Source: Ailanthus altissimus (Eukaryota; Streptophyta; Magnoliopsida; Sapindales; Simaroubaceae). From it: DNA of 64,000 bases. Below, piece by piece: positions 11,100 through 21,878 of the stretch. Position 1 is the first letter of the stretch; each line of letters opens with the position of its first letter. A program made the position numbers and the translations under genes. The DNA is taken from assembly GCA_946807835.1 (NCBI GenBank), contig OX327684.1, positions 12,486,501 through 12,550,500 on the forward strand, written 5' to 3'. Under the pieces are notes generated by a model, which was not told the DNA's origin, made no database searches, and saw only the letters and a list, made by a program, of their open reading frames with translations.

Positions 11100-12200
11100 G
11101 GCATATCAGATCTTCTCTTAAACTCCACTTTAACTTAAATTGTATCTAGTGCTAAAACTCTCTTAGGCATAAGCTCTTCTTTAACTTCTTCTTGAGGAAC
11201 TATAAACATTGGCGTCTTATTAAATGTCATGTCTCTACTTATAAAATTCTTCGATGGCTTCAACTCATTAAACCATACCTTGTATCATTTCACACTTTTG
11301 GGATACCTTATGAATATCTCTTTCAAGGCTCTAAGTTCCAATGTGCCTTGCTTCAAATGTATGAAATCTAGGTAACCACATGTCTTATGGTGATCATATT
11401 TAGGAAAACTGCCTGACCACTTCTCTTCTGGTGTCTTGAAGTCTATCACTAAAGAAGGACTTCTATTAATTAAGTAGGCTACCGTCACTATAGCCTCATA
11501 TCAAAACACCTTAGACACCCTTACATTGGTCAATATAAATCTAACTCTTTCAACTAGGGTTTTATTCATCCTTTTTGCTAAACCATTCTAATACGGTGTT
11601 AATCTCACAATTTTGTATCTTACAATCCTATGCTTGGCACAAAAGCTATGAAACTCATTATTGTAATACTTGAAACCATTATTTGTCATTGGTCTCTTAA
11701 TCTTCTTACTAGTTTGATTCTCAACAAGTGCCTTCCATGTTTTGAATGACTTAAACACTTGTTCTTTACTCTTCAACACATATACCCACAGCTTTCTTGA
11801 ATAATCATCAATAAATATGAGGAAGTATCTTACCCCACCATGAGTGATTATCTGTGCTGACCTCTAAAGATGTGAGTGTATATAATCAAGAGTGTCCTTT
11901 ATTTTACACTTTTCAATATTAAACCTTACCCTATGTGCTTTCCCAAGCACACAATGCTTAAAAAACTCTAATGGTTGGAACTTATCCTTACCAAATGCCT
12001 TTTGATCATATAACTCTTTTAGGTTCCTTTCACCTAGGTAAGCTAACATTAGATACCACAACTTGATTTGCATCTTCTCATTATCAATAGAGAATAATGC
12101 AGAACCACTCACTGCCTCTCCTCTCAGCACATATACACCATTATGCCTATCACCTCTCATCACAATCATGAAACCTTTCAGCACTCTCAAAATCCCTCTT
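11100..12200 (-). pseudogene. copia integrase and gag-pre-integrase remnant (element A)
   Basis: The open stretch 11864-12190 is a gag-pre-integrase domain. It contains the region corresponding to the copia LWHLRLGHL motif (here LWYLMLAYL) and FKHCVLGKAHRV, then the start of the integrase at LDYIHS. The integrase core continues at 11588-11779 and 11285-11488 (VAYLINRSPS). Stops separate the pieces. The first histidine-type zinc ligands of the HHCC region are partly lost. Confidence 0.85.
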
Positions 12201-12203
12201 TTA

Positions 12204-12359
12204 GCTCCGATGGAACACCTATTCTAGTTTAACATACATAGTAAGATTAAATTCCTCTTGAGGTCAGGAACATTTCTAACTTTTAGCTCTTTCAGCTCCG
12301 ATGGAACACCTATTCTAGTTTAACATATCTAGTGAGATTAAATTCCTCTTGAGTTCAAG
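12204..12359. repeat. Local tandem duplication inside element A
   Basis: The segment beginning AGCTCCGATGGAACACC occurs at about 12204 and again at about 12295, each followed by the same stretch to GAACAT. Element C has only one copy at the matching place (about 36330). The duplication therefore arose in element A after the copies diverged. Confidence 0.7.
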
Positions 12360-13390
12360 AACATACCTAACTTTTAATAACTCCCTGACTTTCTCATCAT
12401 GTAGCCTAAGTTTAACACTACTAATTCCCATCACTTAACAAGCTATGTTATTCCCTATTAATACTTTACCATCATTAGTGGACTGAAAATTAGTAAACAA
12501 TGATTTATTCGTGCACATGTGAAGTGTACAAATAAAATCTAAAATCCACTCATTAGAACTCTTACCATAAGAAACTACAAGAGTTTCTGGGCTATAATTG
12601 CTATACTCATAAGCTATAACAACATCTGTCTCTTTCTTCTTATCCTTGGCTTTCTTCTTAGGATAATCCTGGACTTCATAGGATATTGCTGGAGGAAAGA
12701 TGGCATTTCATAAGATAGCCCCTAACTTTGATCTCAAACCCTTCTTTAACTTTCCTTCTTTATGCACAGGCTTTCATCTTATAGATATTTCTTCTACATT
12801 ATCCTCTATCTTCTTTCCCAATTGCTTTGAGTTTAACAATGATTTAACATCCTTCTTGGTTAAACTCTCTCTATCATAATGTATCAAAAAAATGTTCATA
12901 ACAATGGGGAAGGGAACTCAATAGAAGGATTACCTTGTCTTCATCCTTAATTTTCACATTGTCTCTAAATTGCTTATGATCTTGTTGAAGGCATATATGG
13001 TCATTAATTGGTGCCCCTTTAACATGGATAGTTAATAAAGTTTCTTCTTTATATGCAAATGGTTTGCCAATGATTTTTCCATATAAAGATCATCCAACTT
13101 CTTTCAAAGACCAATAGCCGTCTTCTCACCAGTAACCTCTCTCAAAACCTCACCCCTTAAGGACAAAACGATTATACTATGAGCCATTTCTTAAATGTAT
13201 TTTCTTTTTGCTTTAGTTTCAAATGACCCTGGCTTCTTTTCACTAGACAGAGCTATAGTTTCCTCTAAGGCTAGCCTAATACTTAGCTCACCAATAGCGC
13301 CATCATTTTAACCTTTAACATATTAAAGTCATTCACACCATTGAATTTCTTTACTTCATACGTTGGTACTACTATTATTTGCTAAACCAA
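12260..13390 (-). pseudogene. copia gag and protease remnant (element A)
   Basis: Gag begins just inside the primer site and reads on the minus strand as YEVKKFNGVNDFN. Further fragments include a segment resembling LYMEKSLANRLH near 13080. The protease region near 12500-12590 reads EWILDFICTLHMC, where the copia motif is WILDSGCTYHM, so the DSG triad is damaged. A duplicated block of about 80 bp near 12195-12360 (TCCGATGGAACACCTATTCT occurs twice) is a local tandem duplication. Confidence 0.75.
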
Positions 13391-13405
13391 AATTTGATAC
13401 CAGTT

Positions 13406-14112
13406 TGTTGAGGCGGAAGCTTTTACTCACACAAGTATAATAATATAGCAAGCAAAATAAAACAAAAATGGAGAAGGAAATTAGAAGGAAACACATACAA
13501 CAATTTACGTGGTTTGACAATTGCCTACATCTACAATGAATCAAGATCTTGCTTCTTATTATTGAATTACAAAGCACTGATAAAATGTGATTTTACAAGT
13601 ATCAAAAAGCTTACAAAGAACTTTCTCTTTCTAGAAAGGATTACAACAATTGTTCTCTTAATTGCTCTCTTTTGGTGTTCATGTTATGATGATATTTTTC
13701 AAGTCAAAATAAGGCCCATATATAGCCTATATACATCCTAAGTTCAACCTACTCATAGTTGGAACAAAATAGGTGTTTGAGACAACTTAGGAATTAATTA
13801 AGGTTTTGTTGCACTAGTACTGTGGCTCCAACTTTTGAGCGTTACGGCACTGCAGTCTTTACTTCTAGTGCCATGATGCTATCATTTGAGCACTGTGGCA
13901 CTAGGACCTGGATTTGGGCACTGTAGCGCTACACAGAGAGTACTGCAGTGCCTTAAGTTATGTCTCAGGCACTGCGCCGGTGGACTTTTCCAGCACCCAA
14001 CCTGTTCTTTGTGCTTTCAAGCTCTTCGGCCTCTACACTTTCTTTGAATGTCTCATACTCATTGGCTCAACACCAACTCTTTTCAAAGATGATTCTTAAT
14101 CTTCTTCTTATA
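13406..14112 (-). repeat. 5' LTR of element A
   Basis: The inner end on the minus strand is GCCTCAACA next to the primer site AACTGGTATCAAATT (plus strand AATTTGATACCAG, 13391-13403). The outer end sits against the TSD at 14113. It contains decayed GC-palindrome relics between about 13818 and 13985, such as GAGCACTGTGGCACT, GGCACTGTAGCGCT and TACTGCAGTGCC. These lie upstream of the minus-strand TATA-like CTATATATGGGCC near 13710-13725. Confidence 0.88.
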
Positions 14113-14117
14113 GATGT

Positions 14118-14418
14118 CAATTTGAAGTACAATGATGAAGGTGATATATAGATGCATAAATGAGGATGAGCTTGAAATATAGTTGAAAATTTAATTTTCC
14201 TACACACGCTTGAGGATTCTTGTTCCCTTCATCCTCCTAAGTCCTAGAGCATGAAATTATACACGAACTACCATAACATGTTAAAATGATCATTGTGGAA
14301 AACTTATTATTGAAGATACTATAAGTTACGGTTTGAAGAAATTCATGTTTATAATTCTTAGTGATACTAATGTAGTTAACAATCTCAAGATTAAGGTTGC
14401 AAAAACTTGAGAATTAAT
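14118..14418. other. Putative host segment between elements A and B
   Basis: No gene was seen beyond the 34 bp that extend the ORF broken at 8576. The sequence near 14370-14413 (ACAATCTCAAGATTAAGG) matches 32925-32958. This places it in the duplicated host segment described at 16601 and 32053. Confidence 0.5.
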
Positions 14419-15010
14419 TATTTTGTATATTTATTTTATATATTATTATAATCTACTTTATATAATATATGTCATATATAAACGATAGTAAAAAAATTCA
14501 AACTTGGTTTGAGCATAGAAGAGCCATGCTAATAGCATTGTCCTAAAGCTAAATAGTCATCTCTATGTGCGGGTAGTGATGAATTTATATGGCTTTAAGA
14601 TTCAATCCTATGTTCACAGCTACTCTCATTGTTGAGCATGATCACCGGAAGATCACATCAAGTCCTCATTGTTATAGTTGCTCAAAACTTAGTATATAAT
14701 ATAAAATAGTGTATAACATAATATACTTCTTACTTTCTTTTCTTCTTCTCTACTCTCTCACACACCACTAAAGCTATTTTTCTCTTCTCTTTGTTATTTT
14801 CACACACATTATCTCTAAAGAAGGATTAACACCTTTTATATATTGGTAGATAAAGGTTAAGGTATTAATATCAATATTAATTATAATTTTAAATATTTTA
14901 TAACTCTTATAATTAATTCTCATATTTAATAAGAATAATTTAATATATTGTAACTCATACAATAATTTAATATATTAAAACCCCAAATAATAATATCATA
15001 TAAATATTAT

Positions 15011-15212
15011 AACTCCTCTAATAATATAATATTATAATATAAATTTTGTAACTCTCAAATATTGAAATTAGGTTTAATGACTAATTTAAATTTTGCAATC
15101 ACTATATAGTAATGATATAATAATATTAATTTATAATATGTAACTTACAATATTAAAACTATATTAATAGTTTATAACTATTTAAAAAGTTTTTAAAACT
15201 TTTTCTCCAACA
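15011..15212 (-). repeat. Direct repeat copy 1 (LTR start) of element B
   Basis: It matches 16396-16595 with a few substitutions and short indels. The shared landmark is AAATTTTGTAACTCTCAAAT. On the minus strand it begins TGTTGGAGAAAAAGTTTT at 15212. A minus-strand TATA-like TATATAAAAGGTG lies further along this LTR near 14832-14844. Confidence 0.8.
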
Positions 15213-15784
15213 GTCATCCACAAAAAGATTTGAAAACCTTTTATGAATTTTAACATATAATAAAATAGAAACATTCTATTATGTAATAGGTATAAGTGTT
15301 TTTTGGACTTGAACCTGTATTTAGTGTTACAAAATCCATTTAAGGAACCTAAGTGAACTATGTTTTGAACTAGATCATTTTGACCAAACTTCATCTATAA
15401 CACATATACTAGTGACGAAGACTTGATTTTGTGGGTTGACACATTTATGGCCCCGTGCTCTATCAAGATTCTAGTGAGAGCTTTAAAGAACAATCTAATT
15501 CTCATAGTCGTGGTCCACAAGTCCTTTCACATAGATGAGTCCTCTAAGGGCATATGTAACTCATACCTTATAGGAATATTCTTGTCTCAAACTCATTTAG
15601 GGTAAATACCTTTCCTAACATCACACAAAATAAGCACTTTTATCATAGGGATGGACAAAAAATATATCTCCTCTAGGATATGTAAGTGCTAAATAAGTCA
15701 CGCAATATAAATTGCCCATACCAATTTAACCTCATCGTGGGATCACCAATAGAGGTTGGGTTACTTTCATAGGCGACTCTCTTG

Positions 15785-16263
15785 TGGGTTTAAGCCCATC
15801 CCACTCTACAATTTAACAAGACTTTTCTCAAAACTCTTTGATTTATTATTTTTCTCGAAAATAATTTCTTTTAGGAGTTTTATTTAATTTTCATTTTATA
15901 TAAAAATGGATTTATGCACATCCCCTTAATAATTTAACATTACCTTTATCAAAAGTCTTTATGATTTTCCTCGAAAATATTTATTTACGAAATTTTCATA
16001 TAGTTCCCATTTATATAAAAATGGGTTTAAGCATATTCACCTCAATAATTTTATAACACTTTTCTCAAAAGTGTTGTACTTATAATTTTCTTCAAAATTT
16101 TTTTATTTATGGAATTTTTATTTAATTTTAATTTTATATATACATGGGTTTAAGCACTTTCCCTTTGATAAGTTTATTAGACTTTTCTCAAAAGTTTTTT
16201 ATTTATAATTTTCCTTAAAAATTATAAATTTGTGGGATTTTTATATAATTCTCATATTATATA
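15785..16263. repeat. Tandem array, 4 monomers of about 120 bp
   Basis: Monomers start at 15785, 15907, 16022 and 16145, each with TGGGTTTAAGC or a close variant (the second is TGGATTTATGC). Each shares AATTTAACA...ACTTTTCTCAAAA...ATTTTATATA blocks, giving spacings of 122, 115 and 123 bp. It is AT-rich and diverged, with no ORF. It lies inside element B, between the direct repeats. Confidence 0.85.
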
Positions 16264-16395
16264 GCATACTAAAGAACTTTTCACTGGTGTGTATCAAAGT
16301 TTGAATTGTTCTTGAAAAGCTTTGTCCTCAAACTTTATAAACTCCAAACAAAATTCAAAGTTCGAATTATTCTTTAAAAGTTTTGAAATATTAAC

Positions 16396-16595
16396 TCCCA
16401 TAATAAAACAATATTATAATATAAATTTTGTAACTCTCAAATATTAAAATTAAGTTTAATGACTTATTAAATTTTGTAATCGCTATATAATAATAATGAT
16501 ATAATAATATTAATTTATAATATGTAACTTACAATATTAAAATTGTATTAATAATTTATAACAATTAAAAAGTTTTCAAAACTTTGTTTCCAACA
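16396..16595 (-). repeat. Direct repeat copy 2 (LTR start) of element B
   Basis: It aligns with 15011-15212 and on the minus strand begins TGTTGGAAACAAAG beside the TTAAT duplication. Sequence further left (about 16265-16395) does not continue the alignment. Confidence 0.8.
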
Positions 16596-16600
16596 TTAAT

Positions 16601-16737
16601 AACCTACTGTTGTATTGAAAATATGCAAAAGGTTCTTAAAAGTTGGAAATATAAGGGGAATTGAACGAGTTAGATTAGAACCAGAATATGATAATTATGT
16701 ATTTGTATGGGTGAAAGTGGCAAGAGTAAGTACTAAG
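16601..16737. repeat. Host segment copy between elements B and 2
   Basis: TTGTATTGAAAAT...GTTCTTAAAAGTTGG aligns with 32053-32193 and 32972-33115. It is therefore a third, more diverged copy of one non-transposon sequence. It runs up to the left TSD (CTAAG, 16733-16737) of element 2 and continues after 27816. Confidence 0.65.
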
Positions 16738-17613
16738 TGTTAGGGTTGTGCCTACGTGCTATCCCAATTTTGTATAAATATTTGATATCTATATAGAGTA
16801 TATTTTGTTATATTGCTAAGTACCTTTTAATTATATGGTTTAATGCTTGTTACGTTACAGACTTTGTTACATCTGAAAGAGTTTGGATACGATCTAAAAG
16901 AGTTTAGACCGATGCTAAGAGTTAGCAAATATTCTAAGAGTTGGAGCATTGTCTGTAACGGGACAAAGACCTCAGAATATGCTAATAATGATATAGTTGT
17001 AAGAGTTGCAATAGGTTGTTAGGATGTGTCATTATCCAAGCAAGTTCTTAAATACATAGTTCCTCTTCTATTTCTACTAACGCAGGTCTGTTAGTAGATC
17101 TTATCAATTTACATAGATTAGTGTATGTCTATATCTGTAGGGTACAGTTGGTTGTTCCTAGTTGACCAAGATCTTGAAGATTGTATAGGCATATAGGTAT
17201 TTAGTCAGGACTGAGTACTGAATAGACTCATGAGGACTCCAATAGACATCCTATGTTGCCGTCAATGGAAGGTCCTCTCGAGTTGAGTAGTATACGCAGT
17301 CCTCTGACTTGAGCACCACGGTAGGCTTATGAGTGATATACCATGCTTTGGTTCCACGCATGTCAGAGACCTTTCACGGTCTAACCGCTGGGTGTTGCTA
17401 GGTATGGTCCGATGCTCATATAGTCCGGTGCGTGCAGATATAGGATCCATCAGCTCTCATAGGGAGTGATATATCTAGATGCTCCAAGATAGTATCTCAG
17501 GAAAGGCTTATGGCCGTAAAGAGTTGACCCAAAAAGGTGTTTCCATGGGGTTAAACAATATGACAATGGGTTTTGCTCATATTGTACTATTGAGTTACTA
17601 TTCTGGAGATAGC

Positions 17614-19052
17614 TGATAAGGGCAAATTTGTCTTATATTTTCTCATGTTTTTATTTTGATATTTTATGGTTTTATGAGAATAGATGGCTATTTATGTACT
17701 TTATTGTTATTTATAGGGACTTGAACAAAATTTAAAGAAAGAATGCAAAAGGAGCGAAAACAGGGACTAAAATGCAAAGTTTTCAAAGTATATGTCCATA
17801 GCCTCAGTGCCACAAGGATTATCGCCCCAGTGCTGGAATAGTGATCAAAATAAGAAAAACGACCTATTTAAGTCGCATCTGGCGCCCCAGCGCCAAACCT
17901 TTACCTCTCCAACGACAATACAGCACCCCAGCGCCATCATCCCACCGCTCCAGCGGTGAAGCCTTTTTTACGCGTCACCCTAGTGACAACTGCATAGCGC
18001 CCCAGCGGTAGCGCGAGTCCTAGTCCGACGAGAATTAAGATTTTCAAGCTCATATCAATCCCTATAAAAAGACACTCGTTCCCATACGTCAAGAAGAAAA
18101 GCCAAGACACATTCAAGAACACGAAGAATACAGAGCACGAGTCTTGGAGAGCAATAGGAGTTTAATTGAAGCAACTTTTAGAGAGAGATTCAAGGCGTTC
18201 TTCGGCATCAAGAGATCTTAGGCAGCACAATTAAGAGCAATTTGACGTCTATATCGGTTTACTATTGATTGTATCATGATTTATTATTATTTTTATTGCT
18301 ATTCTCTTGTAGCCATGAGCTAAACTTATTTTCTATGGTTAATACTTGAACTCAATATGTGTGCTTAATTGCCATATCTTTAGAATATTTAATAAACTTA
18401 GTTATTTGATATTCAAATTACTTGATCTTAATGCTTCAATATATCTAGCAAGTATATGGTAAATGAGTTGGTAATATTATTGATAAACTTGGAAGAGGAA
18501 TCATAATATTTAGACCTAAGTAATTTGATGCATGATTGTAGAGTAACATTCAATGTTGCATATGGAAGTTTCAATTTAGGATAGGAATATACCTAATTTG
18601 CATGTATGATCAATAAGACCTAATCTTAATGAATCTTAATTTATTACAAGTACCATAGGAATATAGGTATTTGGTAAATTAAGGTATACTTGCATGACCT
18701 TGGAAGAGGCTTGTGAATACATTAGTGTCTTGATCAATAACAAAGACTAAGAGAGTTAAATATTAGAAGATTAATCATTAGAAAGCATATTTAGGGATAG
18801 TATTAATCCTAGGTTTTCTCTATATTGCTATCACATATTCTCTTGCATTGTGTTTTTGCCTTTATATTTTCTACAGTCATTCTTAGATTTTTATTTATCT
18901 GAATAATTATTAGGAAGATATAATTTTAGTAATTGGTTAAAAAGAAGAAATTATCCCTGTGGGTTTGACATCCGACTTATTTAGTCTCTTTATTACTTGC
19001 ACACGATAGTGTATACTTGCACTTAATTATAAGATATAAAAATATCGCATCA
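17614..19052 (+). mobile_element. Solo LTR, Ty3/gypsy type
   Basis: It starts TGATAAGGGCAAATTTGTC and ends ATATCGCATCA. It is flanked by ATAGC (17609-17613) and ATAGG (19053-19057), a 5-bp TSD with one mismatch. It aligns along its length with the solo LTR at 53728-55215. The 3' block ATCCCTGTGGGTTTGACATC...TATACTTGC resembles LTR ends of the plant Tat/Athila-like gypsy group. A GC-motif cluster (variants of GCGCCCCAGCGC) lies at about 17800-18012, just upstream of a TATA box CTATAAAAAG near 18062. Confidence 0.93.
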
Positions 19053-19966
19053 ATAGGTTTATAGATGAGCAAATGGGGATTTGACGGTGTGGATCTATGT
19101 CCCCACACATCCAAGATATATATGATGGAGGGACTATACGTATGCGTTGTAACCTCAACTTGTATGGTTCAACGCGCTGATTTGTAATATTCGTGACGTA
19201 TGCGTGGGGCATGGCTCATGGACTTATGAAATAGTTCCATTTGACGAATCAGGCGTGGACCTAGGGAGTCCCGCAGTATAGAGTGTACTCGTTGTGCACT
19301 AGGGCAGAGTATTAGATTAAATTGTTTAATCCAGTAATATTCAATGTAACCACAAAAATATGTGCATGTGCATATTTAAGTGTTAAATACAACGATTAAT
19401 CAATAATTATTATTCTAATTGTAAAATAACACGTGACGCATTGTGGACCATCGGTTGTGTTTACCCAAGTGTGAAATTTAGTGGGACCCACTAAAGGGTA
19501 AACTTGGTAACTATGCATGAGGGATAAAATGATCATTTCACACTTTTATTATTTAAATATTAAATAATTAAAATATATTATTTTATAGTATTATATTAAT
19601 AATAATATAATATATATAATGCATGATAGTTGTCAAGCATTATATATATAATAATATTATTTTAGTTTATTATTATTATTGTTTTGCCAACAATGCATCT
19701 TTTATTAATATTATATTATAATATTTTTTTTAATGAATAAGAGATATATTTGTGTGATTAGAAACGGAAATTGAAGAGAATAAATTGAAAAAAGGGGTTA
19801 TTTTCAATTCTCATTTCCGTTTTGCTCTAAAACATAAACAGAAGCAATTGTTGCTTCTATTTTTCATTTGTTTATTGTGAGAGACAAGAGCAATAGATTA
19901 AGAATTGGCCATTTGGGATTAAGTGTTAATCCTACATTTGATTAAAGAGTTGTTGTTCTAGTTTAT

Positions 19967-20382
19967 TGATAGAGGCATAAAAGCACTAGTATAATTTATA
20001 CTTAACTTTCGTATTTTACTCTAAATCATAAATATTTTGCTATTTAATTGTGGTTTTTGTTCATAAGTAGATGCACGACGGAGAATGTGACGTATAAGAA
20101 CAAACGGGAGGCGAATCAGACGTCAAACAAAGAAGTTACGTTTAAAATACGAAAGGGGCATTAGGGCTGATCGCCGCAATGCCCAGTGACTGAGTGCCAC
20201 GGCGCCCGGGTCAGTAGCTAAGCGCCGTGGCGCTCGTGGTAGTGAACAGTACCCATGCGAACAATAACCCGTGAATAATATTTTGCAAGAAAAAAACCTA
20301 TAAATAGAAAGCCAAAAACCTTAAGGAGGGAGGAGAGAAAAAAGAGAGAAAAGAGGGAAATTAAGGGAAAAACTTATACCCA
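19967..20382 (+). mobile_element. Small LTR-like insertion, 416 bp
   Basis: It is absent from the 3' LTR of the same element, which reads straight across the site. It starts TGATAGAGGCATAAAAGC and ends TTATACCCA, with near-TSD TTTAT (19962-19966) and CTTAT (20383-20387). It contains GC palindromes (AGCGCCGTGGCGCT at 20221-20234 and GTGCCACGGCGCCC just before) followed about 55 bp later by a TATA box CTATAAATAG. It looks like a compact LTR promoter, either a solo LTR of a small family or a terminal-repeat mini-element. No coding region. Confidence 0.75.
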
Positions 20383-20644
20383 CTTATTAAGTATACCAAG
20401 TTGATAATTAGAACTGACAACGAGTATAACTCCAAGTGAACTTCGGAAGAATACGTGTAAAATGTTACACGTACTGGTAAGTTTTCAATTTTATCATTTA
20501 TATATTAATTTTATTAATATATGATTAGTGTGTTAATTGTATATTTATAATTCCATTGCGTTAAAATATGTATTAGATGTGTATTTTTCAATAAACATAC
20601 TAGCACATGCATACACCTGTATATAGTTGATCCCCTACAAAATT

Positions 20645-20656
20645 TCGTATCAGAGC
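20645..20656 (+). other. Primer binding site of element 2
   Basis: TTCGTATCAGAGC lies five bases after the LTR end and matches the plant initiator tRNA-Met primer site TGGTATCAGAGC apart from the first bases. Confidence 0.85.
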
Positions 20657-20759
20657 CGATTCTATGTAATTTGGGTGTTGTTTGAGTGGACGGAATGAAA
20701 GACCCAGTGTAAATGGCGTGTTTCAAGTGTTAAAATGAGTATCCCAAAAAGGGGTACAT

Positions 20760-20965
20760 TGAGCGTTGCTACGCCATGGGGCTGGCACTGCAGCGCTAGA
20801 GGTTCAACCATCCAACGCTGCAGCGTTGAAGACTTGTCACGCCAGCGTTGGTTGGCCCGCAATGGGGCGCTGAAGGTTTTGGAATTCGCACCCCAGTGCT
20901 GATGGGTCAACACCGCGGCGCTGAGGGTGTGACCTCTCAGTGCTGCAGCAGTGTTCGTTAGGCAC
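20760..20965 (+). repeat. GC-palindrome cluster in the leader of element 2
   Basis: Several palindromic motifs occur within 200 bp: GGCACTGCAGCGCT (20784-20797), the exact 16-bp palindrome CAACGCTGCAGCGTTG (20813-20828) and ACACCGCGGCGCT (20910-20922). The region is markedly GC-rich compared with its surroundings. Element 3 has a weaker counterpart at 53515-53600. Function unknown. Two open frames on the minus strand here (20662-21046) are by-products of base composition. Confidence 0.8.
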
Positions 20966-21358
20966 CGTAGAGCAGGTTGTCTTTGCCGCGGTGCAGGAAC
21001 TGTTCACTTGAACAATAGCTAATGAACAGTAATATTTACTGTTCATAAGCTACAGTATTTTTGAACAATGTTTCAAAATTAATTTTGCATGTGTAGGGTT
21101 TATGAGATGCATTGATAAGAGTTATCGGTCTGCATTATAAATTAAAATCAATTTTCTGTATTAAGAGTCACAATGGGAACCCTACTGGTAGGGGTTAATT
21201 GTGTTGATATAGAAATATTTATTAATTGAGAATTACCTCCTCATAAGATGAGGATCTATTAAACTAGAAAAATCTCTCTTAATTAGATTAAATTATATAA
21301 TATTATATTTTGATCTGTCTTATCAATACGGTGTTAGATGAGCCACGTCGGCCTTTTT

Positions 21359-21653
21359 CCAATATTGCTACAGTGTGAGGGACTTAGTTGGTTGGGTTTG
21401 GACTATACCGTTTAAACATAAGATGAGAAAAATATATGTGAACGTATTGCCCAATATTGCTACAACGTGAAGGTAGTATCAGTAACATATATTTGATAAT
21501 TGACAAGTTAATCTGGAATACACTTATCTAATATTGCTACAGTGTGAGGATAAGGTGTATTCAGGATCAAGAAGTAAGGGTTACATGAGATGCAATTGGC
21601 AAATGTTGTCTACCTGTTGGGTTTACAAAGGCCAATATTGCTACAGCGTGAGG
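21359..21653 (+). repeat. Four-fold leader repeat of element 2
   Basis: The motif CCAATATTGCTACAGTGTGA (with GG following) occurs at 21359, 21451, 21528 and 21632, the copies differing at one to three positions. Spacings are 92, 77 and 104 bp. The repeats lie between the GC-rich leader and the gag start at 21879. Element 3 keeps four decayed copies in the same order (55422-55699). Candidate RNA-structure, packaging or silencing site. This is inference. Confidence 0.85.
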
Positions 21654-21878
21654 ATAGAGTAAATTCTAATGGGGCCTACTTCTTGCTATATAGTTTAAAA
21701 GAGTTTAAACTATCGTATTCCCATTTGAGAGATTATCGGGATTATATAAAGTAGTAGAAGGGCGTTTTAAATTGAAAAATGTATAATTGTTATACCCATG
21801 ATTTAAAATGTAATATTAGCAATATAACTAATTCCGTCGACATTTCCTATTTGTTTTGTTTATACAAGATTTGATCTG

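Larger units (their letters stand above)
8577..14112 (-). mobile_element. Full-length copia element A (minus strand)
   Basis: Flanked by a perfect 5-bp TSD GATGT (8572-8576 and 14113-14117). The LTRs are 681 bp (left, 3') and 707 bp (right, 5'). On the minus strand the order is 5' LTR, primer site, gag, protease, gag-pre-integrase, integrase, RT, RNase H, 3' LTR, the canonical copia order. Element C is the same family. The internal region of about 4.15 kb is full of stops. The outer end of the 5' LTR has mutated from TG to TA. Confidence 0.92.
14419..16595 (-). mobile_element. Element B, LTR-retroelement remnant without coding region
   Basis: TTAAT stands at both edges (14414-14418 and 16596-16600). 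A direct repeat of about 200 bp (15011-15212 and 16396-16595) starts TGTTGGA on the minus strand in both copies, as expected for the 5' ends of two LTRs. TGTGGATGAC before the first copy could be a decayed polypurine tract. The homology of the two LTRs stops after about 200 bp, so one LTR has been replaced or rearranged, and the left end lacks a clear TG. No gag or pol was recognised. It may be a non-autonomous element. Moderately sure of the repeat, less of the boundaries. Confidence 0.6.
16738..20639 (+). repeat. 5' LTR of element 2, doubly interrupted
   Basis: It begins TGTTAGGGTTGTGCCTACGT and ends GATCCCCTACA. It aligns with 25772-27811 except for insertions at 17614-19052 and 19967-20382. 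A stem of about 15 bp, AAACGGAAATTGA against TCATTTCCGTTT, lies near 19765-19825 and is retained in the 3' LTR near 27355-27415. Confidence 0.93.

Noticed and set aside
15785..16263. CRISPR-like array
   Set aside because: The monomers are adjacent and diverged without unique spacers, and the sequence is a plant genome. It is a tandem repeat.
17262..18122. Minus-strand ORFs in the 5' LTR of element 2 and the nested solo LTR
   Set aside because: Antisense to the LTRs and crossing annotated repeat features. No domain.
20662..21046. Overlapping minus-strand ORFs
   Set aside because: They lie in the GC-rich leader of element 2, opposite to its transcription, and are composition artefacts.
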